A DNA stretch of 64,000 nt from CAWGHZ01 sp963775315 (GTDB lineage: Bacteria; Pseudomonadota; Alphaproteobacteria; MPNO01; DASWLB01). Positions within the stretch are counted from its first letter, which is position 1. Each line of letters opens with the position of its first letter. Under the pieces are notes generated by a model. It searched no databases and was not told where the DNA came from. It saw only the letters and a list, made by a program, of their open reading frames with translations. Made by a program: the position numbers and the translations under genes. Shown here piece by piece: positions 42,218-50,107 of this stretch. The stretch covers positions 1 through 64,000 of the forward strand of contig CAVZIN010000003.1 in NCBI GenBank assembly GCA_963775315.1, read 5' to 3'.

Positions 42218-42748
42218 GCGATCCCGGAGCGGCTTTTCATTCGCCGTATCTGCGACGGCGACGACGTGAACTGGCTGCGGCTAGAGCGCGAGAATAGGCC
42301 GCTGGCCACGTTCTTTCGAAAGGATTGCCGCGACAACCACCGGACGATGGCTGCGGCCACCTTTGTCCTGGCTGAGCAAAAGCGGAAAATCCCGTGCCGG
42401 CTTTGGGGCTATATCACGTTGATCTGTAGCGAGGTGCAGATCGCTAACGGGCAGCTTGAGGGCGATCCGGAGCGGGCTCTCAAATACGCGATACCCTGTG
42501 TGAAGATTGCGCGCTTGGCGATCGACAGTCGCATCCGGAAACGGCGGTGGGGCGAGCACCTAGTCAATTTTGCGCTGGCTCTGACAGTCGAACAGGTCGC
42601 ATCCGTCGCGGGCTGCCGGCTCGTCATCGTTGACGCCAAAAGGCAGTCGGTGGAGTTCTATAAGCGCTGCCAATTCGTGATGCTGGACACGCCGGAGAAT
42701 CGGAATCAGGACTACCCCTTGATGTTCTTCGACTTGCTTCGGGCGTAG
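42218..42748 (+). pseudogene. GNAT acetyltransferase (TacT-like toxin), 5' end displaced by IS630
   Basis: The frame after the insertion sequence encodes IPERLFIRRICDGDDVNW, then RPLATFFRKDCRDNHRTMAA, then the acetyl-CoA-binding region KIARLAIDSRIRKRRWGEHL and VEFYKRCQFVMLD. This matches small GNAT toxins that acetylate aminoacyl-tRNA and usually pair with a short antitoxin. The insertion separates it from the upstream antitoxin-like gene and its promoter. An internal GTG at 42266 might still allow initiation and give a nearly complete 160-aa protein. Confidence 0.6.
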
Positions 42749-42814
42749 CGGGCAGAGATAAGCGCGGCGAGTGTCAAGCGGCCGCCTGCCGGTGCGCCTC
42801 GGCCCCCTCGCGCA

Positions 42815-43057
42815 TCAGCCGCCTGCCGGCAAATCCCATATGATCCGGACCGACGTCTCCCGGCTCCCGCAGGCGGAGCAGCGCAGCCGGCCCTTCAGCG
42901 CATCGACGGGCGTGCCGGCGCCGCGCTCGCGGATCAGCCGATCGAGGTCCAGCCGCTCGACACGCTGGCACGTACGCGCCTCGCAGCAGGCGTGCAGCGT
43001 GTAGCCGTTCGCCACGAGGTCGCCGATGGTGTCGAGGGTGATCCGGCGCTGGGGCAT
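42815..43057 (-). CDS. 80-aa zinc-ribbon-like protein, unknown function
   Basis: A small protein with two cysteine pairs, ACCEARTC near residue 24 and CSACGS near residue 60. The spacing suggests a zinc ribbon. The conserved-looking frame includes ITLDTIGDLVANGYTLHA and RLDLDRLIRERGAGTP. I recognise it only as a conserved hypothetical protein of alphaproteobacteria, with no known role. No strong ribosome binding site precedes ATG 43057. Confidence 0.6.
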   Translation of the reverse strand: MPQRRITLDTIGDLVANGYTLHACCEARTCQRVERLDLDRLIRERGAGTPVDALKGRLRCSACGSRETSVRIIWDLPAGG

Positions 43058-43085
43058 AGGGCGGGACGGTGCCAGCGCCGGCCGG

Positions 43086-43114
43086 AAAAGAAAAGGGGCC
43101 GCCGAAGCGGCCCC
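43086..43114 (-). terminator. Intrinsic terminator of the DUF4242 gene
   Basis: On the minus strand GGGGCCGC-TTCG-GCGGCCCC forms an 8-bp stem with a UUCG tetraloop, followed by TTTTCTTTT. It lies just after the stop of the DUF4242-like gene. Confidence 0.9.
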
Positions 43115-43142
43115 GCGCCGAGTGTCGGCGGGCCGGGGAGCG

Positions 43143-43427
43143 CTACCCGGTTTGCTCTGTGGTTGGGTCGATCATCCGCAAAATCTTTGTGATTCTGCTG
43201 GCTGGAAATCCGCTAATTTCGGCATGCTTTCTGATGGCATCCTCGTCCTTAGCCAGATACACGCAAAAAGTTTTGTCCGCAGCGACATAGCTCTCAACCC
43301 ACTGAACATCAGGGGCGAGCTGCGCCAGAGCACTATTCGAGGTTGCAGCGGCGTCTTTTAGCTGACTGGCGTTCAAGCCACCGACGTTCGGGATTTCTCG
43401 CTCGATGATGAACTTGTGCAGCTTCAT
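43143..43427 (-). CDS. DUF4242 domain protein
   Basis: A 94-aa protein of the DUF4242 family: KFIIEREIPNVGGLNASQLK at the N-terminus, VQWVESYVAADKTFCVYLAKD in the middle, and EDAIRKHAEISGFPASRI at the end. The fold is a small ferredoxin-like barrel, and some members bind nickel. The exact role is unknown. A good intrinsic terminator follows and GGGAGATC precedes the start, supporting an expressed single-gene unit within the island cargo. Confidence 0.85.
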   Translation of the reverse strand: MKLHKFIIEREIPNVGGLNASQLKDAAATSNSALAQLAPDVQWVESYVAADKTFCVYLAKDEDAIRKHAEISGFPASRITKILRMIDPTTEQTG

Positions 43428-43725
43428 CTTTTGATCTCCCTAACACCCACCAAATTGCGGGCGCCGTCAGCCTAGCGGCGCGCCCATGTGGCCGAAAATA
43501 AAATGAGCTGCTGAAGGCCGGGGCGCGACAAGATGTCTGTGCAGGAGCGTCTAGCCCATCGCAAGGGGCCGTCCATGCACGCCAAGCATTTGGCTCAGGC
43601 GGCGGTTCGAAGTCGGCCGGAAAGAAGACGGCTATTGCTGAGGTGGCATAATTCCATCATGGCCCGCCCCCGCAATCTCGTGGAAGGGAGTTAAACTGGA
43701 CCCTGAACCGGGACGGAACATCACA
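43428..43725. other. Divergent intergenic region
   Basis: About 300 bp between the DUF4242-like gene and the divergent exported-protein gene. I see no coding region or clear operator, apart from a likely ribosome site before 43726. Confidence 0.35.
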
Positions 43726-44374
43726 ATGAAGCGGTACATCTTCGCTCTCATAGCCGGTGCAGGATTGCTAGGCGCTGGAATAGCGCCCGTCTCTGCACAG
43801 GCCCAGGAATGTCCAGCAGAGGGCACCGCACACACCGAGAGCGGGCAAGCCCTCAATGTTCTCAAGAACAGGAGCAGCGCGCCACAGGCGGATCAAATCG
43901 ACCACGCGGCGACGCTGGCTGCGATACTCGCGCCAGGGGACGATACCGCTCGCTGGTCCGACGCCAAGGGTGCCCAAATCATCGGGTACGTCGTGCATGT
44001 GAAGCCCGGCGGCGTCGAAACCGTCAACTGCGGAGCCCATGATCTCGCCCACCGGGACACCCACATTGAGGTAGCACTAACGCCCAACGCGCCCGAGACT
44101 GCCCGGATGATCGTCGAGGTGACGCCGACGTGGCGCGAGAAAATGGCGGCGCTGGGTTTCGACTGGACCACTCACCATCTTGAGGATGTGTTGCGCGGCA
44201 AGCGCGCGGTCATCCGCGGATGGTTGATGTTCGAACTCACCGCATGCCGACGAGAGCGAAAACACGGCGCCGGGCAGGGATCACGACTGGCGCGGAACCG
44301 CCTGGGAGATTCACCCGATCACCGATATCGAGCTTCTGACCACGGAACCGCTAAAGCAATCCGCCGACCACTAA
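43726..44374 (+). pseudogene. exported protein of unknown function, frameshifted
   Basis: A signal peptide (MKRYIFALIAGAGLLGAG to VSAQA) is followed by a beta-rich domain: AQIIGYVVHVKPGGVETVNC, then DTHIEVALT, then AVIRGWLMFEL. The frame then breaks: dropping G44242 continues with THADESENT, DHDWRGTAWEIHPITDIELL and a stop at 44374. Without the repair the tail is low-complexity. The pattern suggests a small OB-like periplasmic domain, but I know no function. About 215 aa when repaired. Confidence 0.6.
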
Positions 44375-44575
44375 ACCAACAGGGCCGCCCCGCTCGCGCG
44401 GCGGTAGTACCGCCGGTTGCCGAGCCGGGCCGATTGCCGCTATCCGGCGTATTGCGTGCGATCACCCACTCACCTCGTGCCCCGCTGGCGCGCCTGTAAA
44501 GCGGCCGGCGCGGCGGCCGAATCGAAAGCCGCGAGAGGAGTTGCACACGCGGCGCCACCGTGATGTGATGAATAA

Positions 44576-44962
44576 ATGGAATTCATCGAATTTTTATTGC
44601 TGTTCGCGCTCGGCGCAGTGCTCGGGTTCTTCTATTTCAGCACAGTCGCACTTTCGCTGTTCTACGGGTTTCCGAAGGCTCTGCTTTGGTCTGTCCGCAG
44701 GAGGTGCCACGGTCGGCTCGCAGCTTGGTACCTCGGGGTGGCCGTCCTTTGGATAGCCATTTTCCTTGCGGCTGCCATCGCTCTGGCGGCTTTCTGGCCA
44801 TCCGCACTTCGGACCTTGCAGGAAAGCGCAGGCTTCAATTTTGGATCGTTGCTCGGCTTCTGGGGAAGCGTGGCCCGCGCAGCGATATCTCGATCGGCCC
44901 GTGAGGACCTTCGGCTGGACTTCCTGGCCCGAGTCGCCAATCACCTACCGCGCCGCGCATAG
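44576..44962 (+). CDS. 128-aa membrane protein, unknown function
   Basis: Two hydrophobic segments, FLLLFALGAVLGFFYFSTVAL at the N-terminus and LGVAVLWIAIFLAAAIALAA in the middle, are followed by a basic cytoplasmic tail. No family recognised. It lies at the border between island cargo and the minus-strand core genes. Confidence 0.5.
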   Translation: MEFIEFLLLFALGAVLGFFYFSTVALSLFYGFPKALLWSVRRRCHGRLAAWYLGVAVLWIAIFLAAAIALAAFWPSALRTLQESAGFNFGSLLGFWGSVARAAISRSAREDLRLDFLARVANHLPRRA

Positions 44963-44981
44963 AGTGCGACGGACGGACGCT

Positions 44982-45356
44982 TCACGCCGTCAGATCAGCG
45001 GCGTGCTTGCCCATATTGGCGCCTTGCGCGTCGAGCGCGTCGAGCGCGGCGAGGGCCTGCCCGGTCGCGGCGAGCGCGTCGGCGTGGGCCCTCGTCAGCC
45101 GTTCCTCGCGCGCGCTTACCGCCGCTTCCCGCTTCTCGACGGCGGCCTCGCGCGCCTCAACTTCCGCCAGCAGCTCGCCCGCGATGCGCTGCTTCTCCTG
45201 AGCGTCGGCGATCATTTTCTCGCGCGTCCCGCCGCCTGCCTGGAACCGTTCGAGGACGCGGCGCGCCTCGTCCTGGTGCTCAACCAGATAAAGTAGCTGT
45301 TGCGGCGTCATCGCGCCCGCGCCCTTCGAGATCACGTTGTCGAACATCATCGCCAT
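44982..45356 (-). CDS. 124-aa coiled-coil protein
   Basis: The middle third is a heptad-rich, highly charged helix (ELLAEVEAREAAVEKREAAV) typical of a long coiled coil. The N-terminus contains MTPQQLLYLVEHQDEARRVL. No known family. It is the last gene of the minus-strand core block, 9 bp after its neighbour, so it is probably co-transcribed with the other element genes. Confidence 0.6.
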   Translation of the reverse strand: MAMMFDNVISKGAGAMTPQQLLYLVEHQDEARRVLERFQAGGGTREKMIADAQEKQRIAGELLAEVEAREAAVEKREAAVSAREERLTRAHADALAATGQALAALDALDAQGANMGKHAADLTA

Positions 45357-45365
45357 GTTGTTCTC

Positions 45366-46055
45366 CTATCGCTGCGCGGCTTCGGGCAGAGCGTGCCCCG
45401 GCCGCACCGTGATCGCCAATGTCGGCCGCCCACCGCAGGCGCCGAGCGCGTTGACTGCGCGGTCACGCGTCTCGCGGAATTGGTGTTCGGCGCGGTCGAG
45501 CTCGGCCGCCCGGCGCCGGGATTCCTCATCTCGGCGGCGCGCGCGACGCAGCATGGCGTTCGCCCGCCCGACCTTCTCGGCGGCGGCGGCCTCGGCTGCC
45601 GCTGCCTCGACCAGTATGCGATCACGCTGGCATACGGCGTCGGTGCCGTCGTCGACTACGGGCACCAAACGGACATTCAGCACGCCCGCCCACAAGGCGA
45701 AGAACCAAGCTGAAGGCTTGCGGGCGAAGCTCTCCCATTTCGACACCTGGCGGGCCGTCAATCCGATTGCTTCGTCGAGCTGTTCCTGCGTCATCGCAAG
45801 TTGCCGCCTCCGTCGCGCCAACACGCGCACAAGGTCGTTCCAATAAGCGATCGTCTCGGGAGCCTGTTCGCCCTGAAACGGCGCGGCGGCGCCACTGGCG
45901 TGGGGCCGCTTGCGCTCGGCCCACGGCACCGCGCTCCCGTCAGCACGCGCGCCGGGAAACGCCTGCTTCGGCTTCGGCTGCTCCGGCGGCTTGGCCGCCT
46001 TCGGCCGTGGCTTTGCCTTGAGCGGGCAGCCCAGCTCGCGCAAGATCGTCGCCAT
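45366..46055 (-). CDS. HTH (XRE-type) protein of the element
   Basis: A 229-aa protein. Residues about 75-130 form a helix-turn-helix of the XRE type (RRRQLAMTQEQLDEAIGL, then TARQVSKWESFARKPS). An Ala/Arg-rich coiled-coil region follows (EAAAAEAAAAEKVGRANAM). It could be a regulator of the element. The start ATG touches the stop of the upstream gene (TAG then ATG), so expression is coupled. Confidence 0.6.
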   Translation of the reverse strand: MATILRELGCPLKAKPRPKAAKPPEQPKPKQAFPGARADGSAVPWAERKRPHASGAAAPFQGEQAPETIAYWNDLVRVLARRRRQLAMTQEQLDEAIGLTARQVSKWESFARKPSAWFFALWAGVLNVRLVPVVDDGTDAVCQRDRILVEAAAAEAAAAEKVGRANAMLRRARRRDEESRRRAAELDRAEHQFRETRDRAVNALGACGGRPTLAITVRPGHALPEAAQR

Positions 46056-46360
46056 CTACGCCGCGGTCCGATGCTGCGCGGCGGTCGCCGCCCCGCGCCA
46101 ATCGACGTGGCGCTCGGGCCAGCCTTCGATCTCGGCCAGCGCCGCCGGATCGACCTCGCCGCAACGCTCGCGGATGTTCCGCTCAAGGCCCCCCGCGTCG
46201 TGCAGAACGCGTTATCCCGCCAAGGGGAGCGGGTCCGACCGGATCGCGCTGCGGGGTACGTTTCTGGCCCGCTCCGGTACTGCAAAATCCATTGCAGCGG
46301 GTCGTCGACCACGCGCCAGCGGTCGGCAAGCCGGACGGGCTCCGCAACGGTCGCGGTCAT
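46056..46360 (-). pseudogene. about 101-aa element protein, frameshifted
   Basis: Begins MTATVAEPVRLADRWRVVDD then PLQWILQYRSG and PWRDNAFCTTRG. After a C6 run on the plus strand (46189-46194) the sensible reading moves to another frame: LERNIRERCGEVDPAALAEI up to TAG at 46056. Adding one base to the run joins the parts. The DPLQWIL...WR...CTTR...CGEVDPAAL pattern is one I associate with short conserved proteins of phage-like elements; function unknown. Confidence 0.55.
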
Positions 46361-46674
46361 TTGCGATCCGGCCCGTAATGTGTCCAGCGGCTCGCCCGGC
46401 CCGGGTAAAGGTCTGCAAACGCTCGTCCGACCTCGGCCTGCAAGGTTTCGTTTCGCCAGTAGGCGTTCGGGTCCCGCTGCTGCGCTGCGATTTCGTCGAG
46501 CAACTCGGCGCGGGCGCGCGCCACATCGCCGTCGGTGCCCGGTGCGGGCGGCGGCTCGCCGGCCAGCTCGCGGAAGATCTCGCCCGCACGACGCTGCGTC
46601 GCGCCGCTGTCCCAATAATCCGGCTTCGCCTGCAAGGCAGCCAGCTCGGCGCGAAGGCGTTCCCCGGCCGCCAT
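46357..46674 (-). CDS. 105-aa element protein, unknown function
   Basis: A charged, helical protein containing ERLRAELAALQAKPDYWDSG, then QRRAGEIFRELAGEPP, and ending RWTHYGPDRK. It overlaps its downstream neighbour by 4 bp (ATGA) and its upstream neighbour by 1 bp, so it belongs to the core operon. No family recognised. Confidence 0.6.
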   Translation of the reverse strand: MAAGERLRAELAALQAKPDYWDSGATQRRAGEIFRELAGEPPPAPGTDGDVARARAELLDEIAAQQRDPNAYWRNETLQAEVGRAFADLYPGRASRWTHYGPDRK

Positions 46675-47387
46675 TATTCGAGGTGCTCCAAATCGAAGCG
46701 GTCGACCACCTGTCGGCGCTCATGCTCGCGCCAGCCCGGCATCTCACGGCTGCGCAGGTCCGCCATCCGCGCGAACGTCGCCCCGTCGACATACGGCCGG
46801 AGCAAGAATTCGATCCGCTCGGCCATCCGGCGCCGATCGTCCGCCGCATTGGCCGCCTGCCCAGGATGATGGCCGAGCGTCCCCGGCATCCGCGCGCGGA
46901 GCTCTTGCATCCGCGCCAGGTGCTGCGCCAGCGCCCGCACCACCGCCTCGCCCTCGTCGCACGAGACGAAATATTCCTCAACGAGATCGGCGAACTTTAC
47001 CTTCTGGCGCTTCACAGCCGCCACGCGATCCGGCTGCGCGAACCGCTCAAGCTCGGCGTCGATCGTGCCGAGGATGCGGCGGGCCATCTCGGTTTCGCGC
47101 TTCGCCTCGTCAACTTCGGCCTGCCGGTGCTCCGTCTCCATCGCGGGCGTGCCGGCCGAGCGCCGCGGATGGCCGCCCAGCGCCGTCTCGCGGATGAAGC
47201 TTTCCAGCGCCGTAGTCGCCCGCGCCTCCGCCGCCTCCGCTTCCGCCGCCGCCCGCACCGCGCGCTCTCGCCGCAGCCGAAGATCGCGCAAGTCTTGAAG
47301 CACGAACGTGGGCGCGGGCGGCGACGCTTCCTTGCCGGCCAGTTCGCCAGTCGGTTCGTCGGTGCGCGCAGTCGCGGGTCCGGTCAT
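46674..47387 (-). CDS. 237-aa coiled-coil element protein
   Basis: A predicted long coiled coil in the first half (RDLRLRRERAVRAAAEAEAA, AEVDEAKRETEMARRILG) and a more globular second half containing KFADLVEEYFVSCDEGEAVV and IEFLLRPYVDGATFARMADL. No family recognised. It overlaps the next gene by 1 bp. In phage-like elements such proteins can be structural or packaging accessories, but that is only a suggestion. Confidence 0.6.
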   Translation of the reverse strand: MTGPATARTDEPTGELAGKEASPPAPTFVLQDLRDLRLRRERAVRAAAEAEAAEARATTALESFIRETALGGHPRRSAGTPAMETEHRQAEVDEAKRETEMARRILGTIDAELERFAQPDRVAAVKRQKVKFADLVEEYFVSCDEGEAVVRALAQHLARMQELRARMPGTLGHHPGQAANAADDRRRMAERIEFLLRPYVDGATFARMADLRSREMPGWREHERRQVVDRFDLEHLE

Positions 47388-47424
47388 GCGGCGTTCCTTT
47401 CAGAAGGAAAATTTTGAGGCACTT

Positions 47425-47970
47425 TCAGGCTTCTCGCCCGTGACGATGGGGTGCGCTAGACGGCGGGCCCGGATTTTTACCCCCCCTTCGCGCTGATGGC
47501 CGCCAAGCCGTTCGCCCCCCCCACCCCCCAGGCCGCCTGGCCGGACGGTCCGCCGCCAGGTGCGCCCTGTCGCGGCGGCGAGCGCGGAGAGGGTGCGGCC
47601 TGATCGCGGCGGCAGGGCGCACCGGTTGCTCGGCGCGGTGCGGGTCGACGATGGTGCGCACCGGGTCGGCGAGTACGACGCCCAGGCCGTCGTGCTGGTG
47701 CGATGCGGCGTCGTCGACCTGGCGACCGTCGCATGGGTGCGCATCGGGCCGCGCCGTCGAGAATGTCGACGACGTGCGCCGGCACGGTGGCCGTGCCGTG
47801 GTGCGGGTGCGCGGAGCGCCGGCGGCGGCCGGTCGGCCCGGATCGTGCGCGGGTGTTCGCCTGGATGTTAGCCAGTTCGCGAGAATCACCGCGGTCTGCG
47901 GCTGTGACCCGCAGATTACCTCAAGTTTTCCAATCGTCCCCACATGATCGTATATCAGGGGCGCGCTCAT
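47425..47970 (-). CDS. doubtful element protein with credible N-terminus
   Basis: The start ATG overlaps the stop of the upstream HTH gene (ATGA), and the first 35 residues (SAPLIYDHVGTIGKLEVICG, QTAVILANWL) look real. The remaining part is Arg/Pro/Ala-rich and another frame on the opposite strand is equally open. A frameshift inside the gene is likely, so the C-terminus is unreliable. Confidence 0.35.
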   Translation of the reverse strand: MSAPLIYDHVGTIGKLEVICGSQPQTAVILANWLTSRRTPAHDPGRPAAAGAPRTRTTARPPCRRTSSTFSTARPDAHPCDGRQVDDAASHQHDGLGVVLADPVRTIVDPHRAEQPVRPAAAIRPHPLRARRRDRAHLAADRPARRPGGWGGRTAWRPSARRGGKNPGPPSSAPHRHGREA

Positions 47971-48485
47971 TCGCCGGCCTCGACGGGCGCTGGCACCGGC
48001 TCGGCGGCCCGGTCACTATCGGCCGGCACCGCCGGCTGGTAATCGACCGCGGCGGGCTCGACCTCGCGCGACTGGCCTTCGATCACGACTCCCCCCGCAG
48101 AAGGTGAGGTGTGGGTCAATTGGATCGTCAGGGTGATCGGCCCGGCCGACAGGCCGCCGGCTGCTTCTGACCTCACACCACCGAGCGCCAACAACTCGCG
48201 GGAGGCGTCCATTCGCGAATAGCTTGAGTTGCAGTCGAGCAGCGCACCGAGCGTTTGCACGGCTTTCGGTAGAAGCACGGTCACGTCACGCGAGGCCCGA
48301 CGGCGAATTTCTGCCTGCGTCAACTCCTTGCTCAAGATCGCGTAAACCGCGCGCTTGGAGCAGGCCGCCGCGTCCGCGACGCTTTGCACGGAGTGGTGCT
48401 TACCAGTCATCACTTCGTCCACCACTCTCAGTGCGAGCGCCGTCAACCGTGCCGTCGATCCGTGGCCCTGCGCGTTTTTCGCCAT
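47967..48485 (-). CDS. HTH protein, possibly small terminase-like
   Basis: A 172-aa protein whose first half contains a helix-turn-helix (HHSVQSVADAAACSKRAVYA) followed by helical segments LLPKAVQTLGALLDCNSSYS and RMDASRELLALGG. The order of an N-terminal HTH and a helical oligomerisation part, plus its position after primase and helicase genes, resembles small terminase subunits of phage satellites. I cannot confirm this. ATG 48485 is taken as the start because the upstream part of the frame is low-quality. An iteron-like repeat cluster lies upstream. Confidence 0.5.
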   Translation of the reverse strand: MAKNAQGHGSTARLTALALRVVDEVMTGKHHSVQSVADAAACSKRAVYAILSKELTQAEIRRRASRDVTVLLPKAVQTLGALLDCNSSYSRMDASRELLALGGVRSEAAGGLSAGPITLTIQLTHTSPSAGGVVIEGQSREVEPAAVDYQPAVPADSDRAAEPVPAPVEAGE

Positions 48486-48898
48486 GTCTAAGCTTCTGCA
48501 CGTTGCGAAACAGCGCGGCCGAACGTGCGAAAGTGCGCCACCGGCCGCAACGCACGGGCTACGGCGCACGGTGGCCCCTCCGTCCCGCCGCAAGCTCGGG
48601 CGTAGGACGCACATCGTCCGTCCCGTCTTCCGTTCTGCGCTGTGACGGGTCTGGAGGGATTGCCGGCGAGCGTTGTGTCGCGGCTTACTGGCTGGCTCTG
48701 CCAGTGCGCATTTGCCGTGCCGCGCGGTTGGTTTGCGCGTTTGATGCGCGTTTAGGGAACGGGTAAAAAGCGCCTCTGCGCGTTTACCCTTTTCCCTATA
48801 GCCAAAAGCGCCAATCGCGCAGATCGCGGTGCGCGTTTGATGCGCGTTTAGAAGTCGGGTAAACGCGCACATTGCCCGGCCTGTGATTTCGTGGCGGA
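48486..48898. other. Non-coding region with repeat cluster, candidate origin
   Basis: The 413 bp between the RepA-like gene and the HTH gene has no supported coding frame. Its RepA-proximal half holds the GCGCGTTT repeats listed separately and a locally A/T-richer stretch (about 48766-48805). Both features fit a replication origin or the operator of the HTH gene. Confidence 0.45.
48734..48870. repeat. Iteron-like GCGCGTTT repeats
   Basis: A 22-bp sequence occurs exactly twice (48734-48755 and 48830-48851). Each copy contains two GCGCGTTT cores 11 bp apart. A further direct core followed by ACCC (about 48777-48788) and an inverted GGGTAAACGCGC (about 48858-48869) complete the cluster. Regular spacing of about one helix turn suggests a cooperative DNA-binding protein such as a Rep or HTH regulator. 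Confidence 0.7.
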
Positions 48899-50107
48899 TC
48901 ACGACGGCCTCTTGGCACTGTTGACGTGCAGGCCCTTCGCCCGCTTGCGCGTCACGGGGTTGTCGTAGTCGGCGGGGGTGAGCACCTCGTTCTTGATCCA
49001 CGTCTTGACGATTTCACGGGCCTGCTTCTCCGACTTGTCCGGGGCGTACTCCAGGACGACCCGCCAGGCGGCGAGGTCCTTGGCGTTCGGCGCGTTCGTG
49101 TAGCGCTGGCCGTCGGGCAGACCCGCGTCGATCGCATCGAGGATGCGGTTAAGGCGGCCGTGGTCGAGCCCGTCCCATGCGTCGGGCGGCGTCCAGGGTT
49201 CGACCGTCTGCACTTCGTCGCCGTGGGGATAGAGCGCGCTGGCATTGTCGAGCGGCACGCCGACCAGCCGGAACCACTTCGCCGCGGCGAGCGGAGGGGC
49301 GATGTTCACCTTGCCGCTGTCAAGCCGGACCAGGGAGCGGCGCTCATCTTCCTTGATGCCGAAGCCTTGCGCCTCGTCCGTGGTCATCGCCGAGAGGGTG
49401 TAGACGAGGCGCGCGCCGTCCTTGACGGCCGAGGCACCCCGCCCGCGATTGGCGTTGCCGGGGTCGGTGGCGCCCTTCGAAGTGTGATGAGGCACGTCGA
49501 CGGCGATGTCCTTCGCCACCGCGATCCCGGCGAGGATCTGCACCACCTGGTCCATCGCGCTGTTCGAATTTTCATCGACGGCGTGGGTCTTTACGAAAGG
49601 ATCGAGCCCAACGAGATCGATCTTGTGCTGGTCGATGGCGGCCTCGATCGCGTCGGCCAGCACGGACTTCTCGACCTTGCCGTCGCGGTCGACCATCAGC
49701 TTACCGGCGGCGGCGCCGGGCGCCGACAGGTACAGCCATCCGGCCACCTCCGCGTGCTCGACCCGGTGATGTTTCATCGCTGCGCGCACGCGGCGCCGAA
49801 GTTCGTCGCGGTCGTCCTCAAGGGACACGATCAGCACGCGGCAACGTTCGAATACATGTTCGTCGGTGAGCGCTCGGCCCGTCGTGAGGGAGAGATACTG
49901 CGCGATCCGCAAGGCCGTCTTTCCAACGCCGCCGTCAGCCAGGAGCGAGCTCACGAACTTCCTGCAGAACGCATTGCCGAGTAACCAGCCGCGCGGCGGG
50001 ATCGGAGCGTCATCGTCGCCGGCGTCCCATTCGCCGAGCCCCACCGGCGCCGCAACCTCGCGCGTGATCGTGGTCTCGCCGGGAAGGCGGTTTAGATCAT
50101 CCCGCAT
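48899..50107 (-). CDS. RepA-like AAA ATPase/helicase
   Basis: A 402-aa RecA-fold ATPase of the RepA hexameric helicase type. The Walker A is LLADGGVGKTALRIA. LIVSLEDDRDELRRRV follows, and the Walker B is KIDLVGLDPFVKTHAVDENS. DVPHHTSKG is the motif-3-like His region typical of phage and plasmid RepA/AAA_25 proteins. It would unwind the element's origin. ATG 50107 overlaps the primase gene by 16 bp. The C-terminal part is variable. Confidence 0.82.
   Translation of the reverse strand: MRDDLNRLPGETTITREVAAPVGLGEWDAGDDDAPIPPRGWLLGNAFCRKFVSSLLADGGVGKTALRIAQYLSLTTGRALTDEHVFERCRVLIVSLEDDRDELRRRVRAAMKHHRVEHAEVAGWLYLSAPGAAAGKLMVDRDGKVEKSVLADAIEAAIDQHKIDLVGLDPFVKTHAVDENSNSAMDQVVQILAGIAVAKDIAVDVPHHTSKGATDPGNANRGRGASAVKDGARLVYTLSAMTTDEAQGFGIKEDERRSLVRLDSGKVNIAPPLAAAKWFRLVGVPLDNASALYPHGDEVQTVEPWTPPDAWDGLDHGRLNRILDAIDAGLPDGQRYTNAPNAKDLAAWRVVLEYAPDKSEKQAREIVKTWIKNEVLTPADYDNPVTRKRAKGLHVNSAKRPS

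Noticed and set aside
47560..47871. Plus-strand frame with plausible hydrophobic strands opposite the doubtful element gene
   Set aside because: No ribosome site, and it is opposite to the operon direction. The minus-strand start has better support through its ATGA overlap.
48734..48870. Repeat cluster as a CRISPR array
   Set aside because: Units are short, irregularly spaced and partly inverted, with no cas genes nearby.
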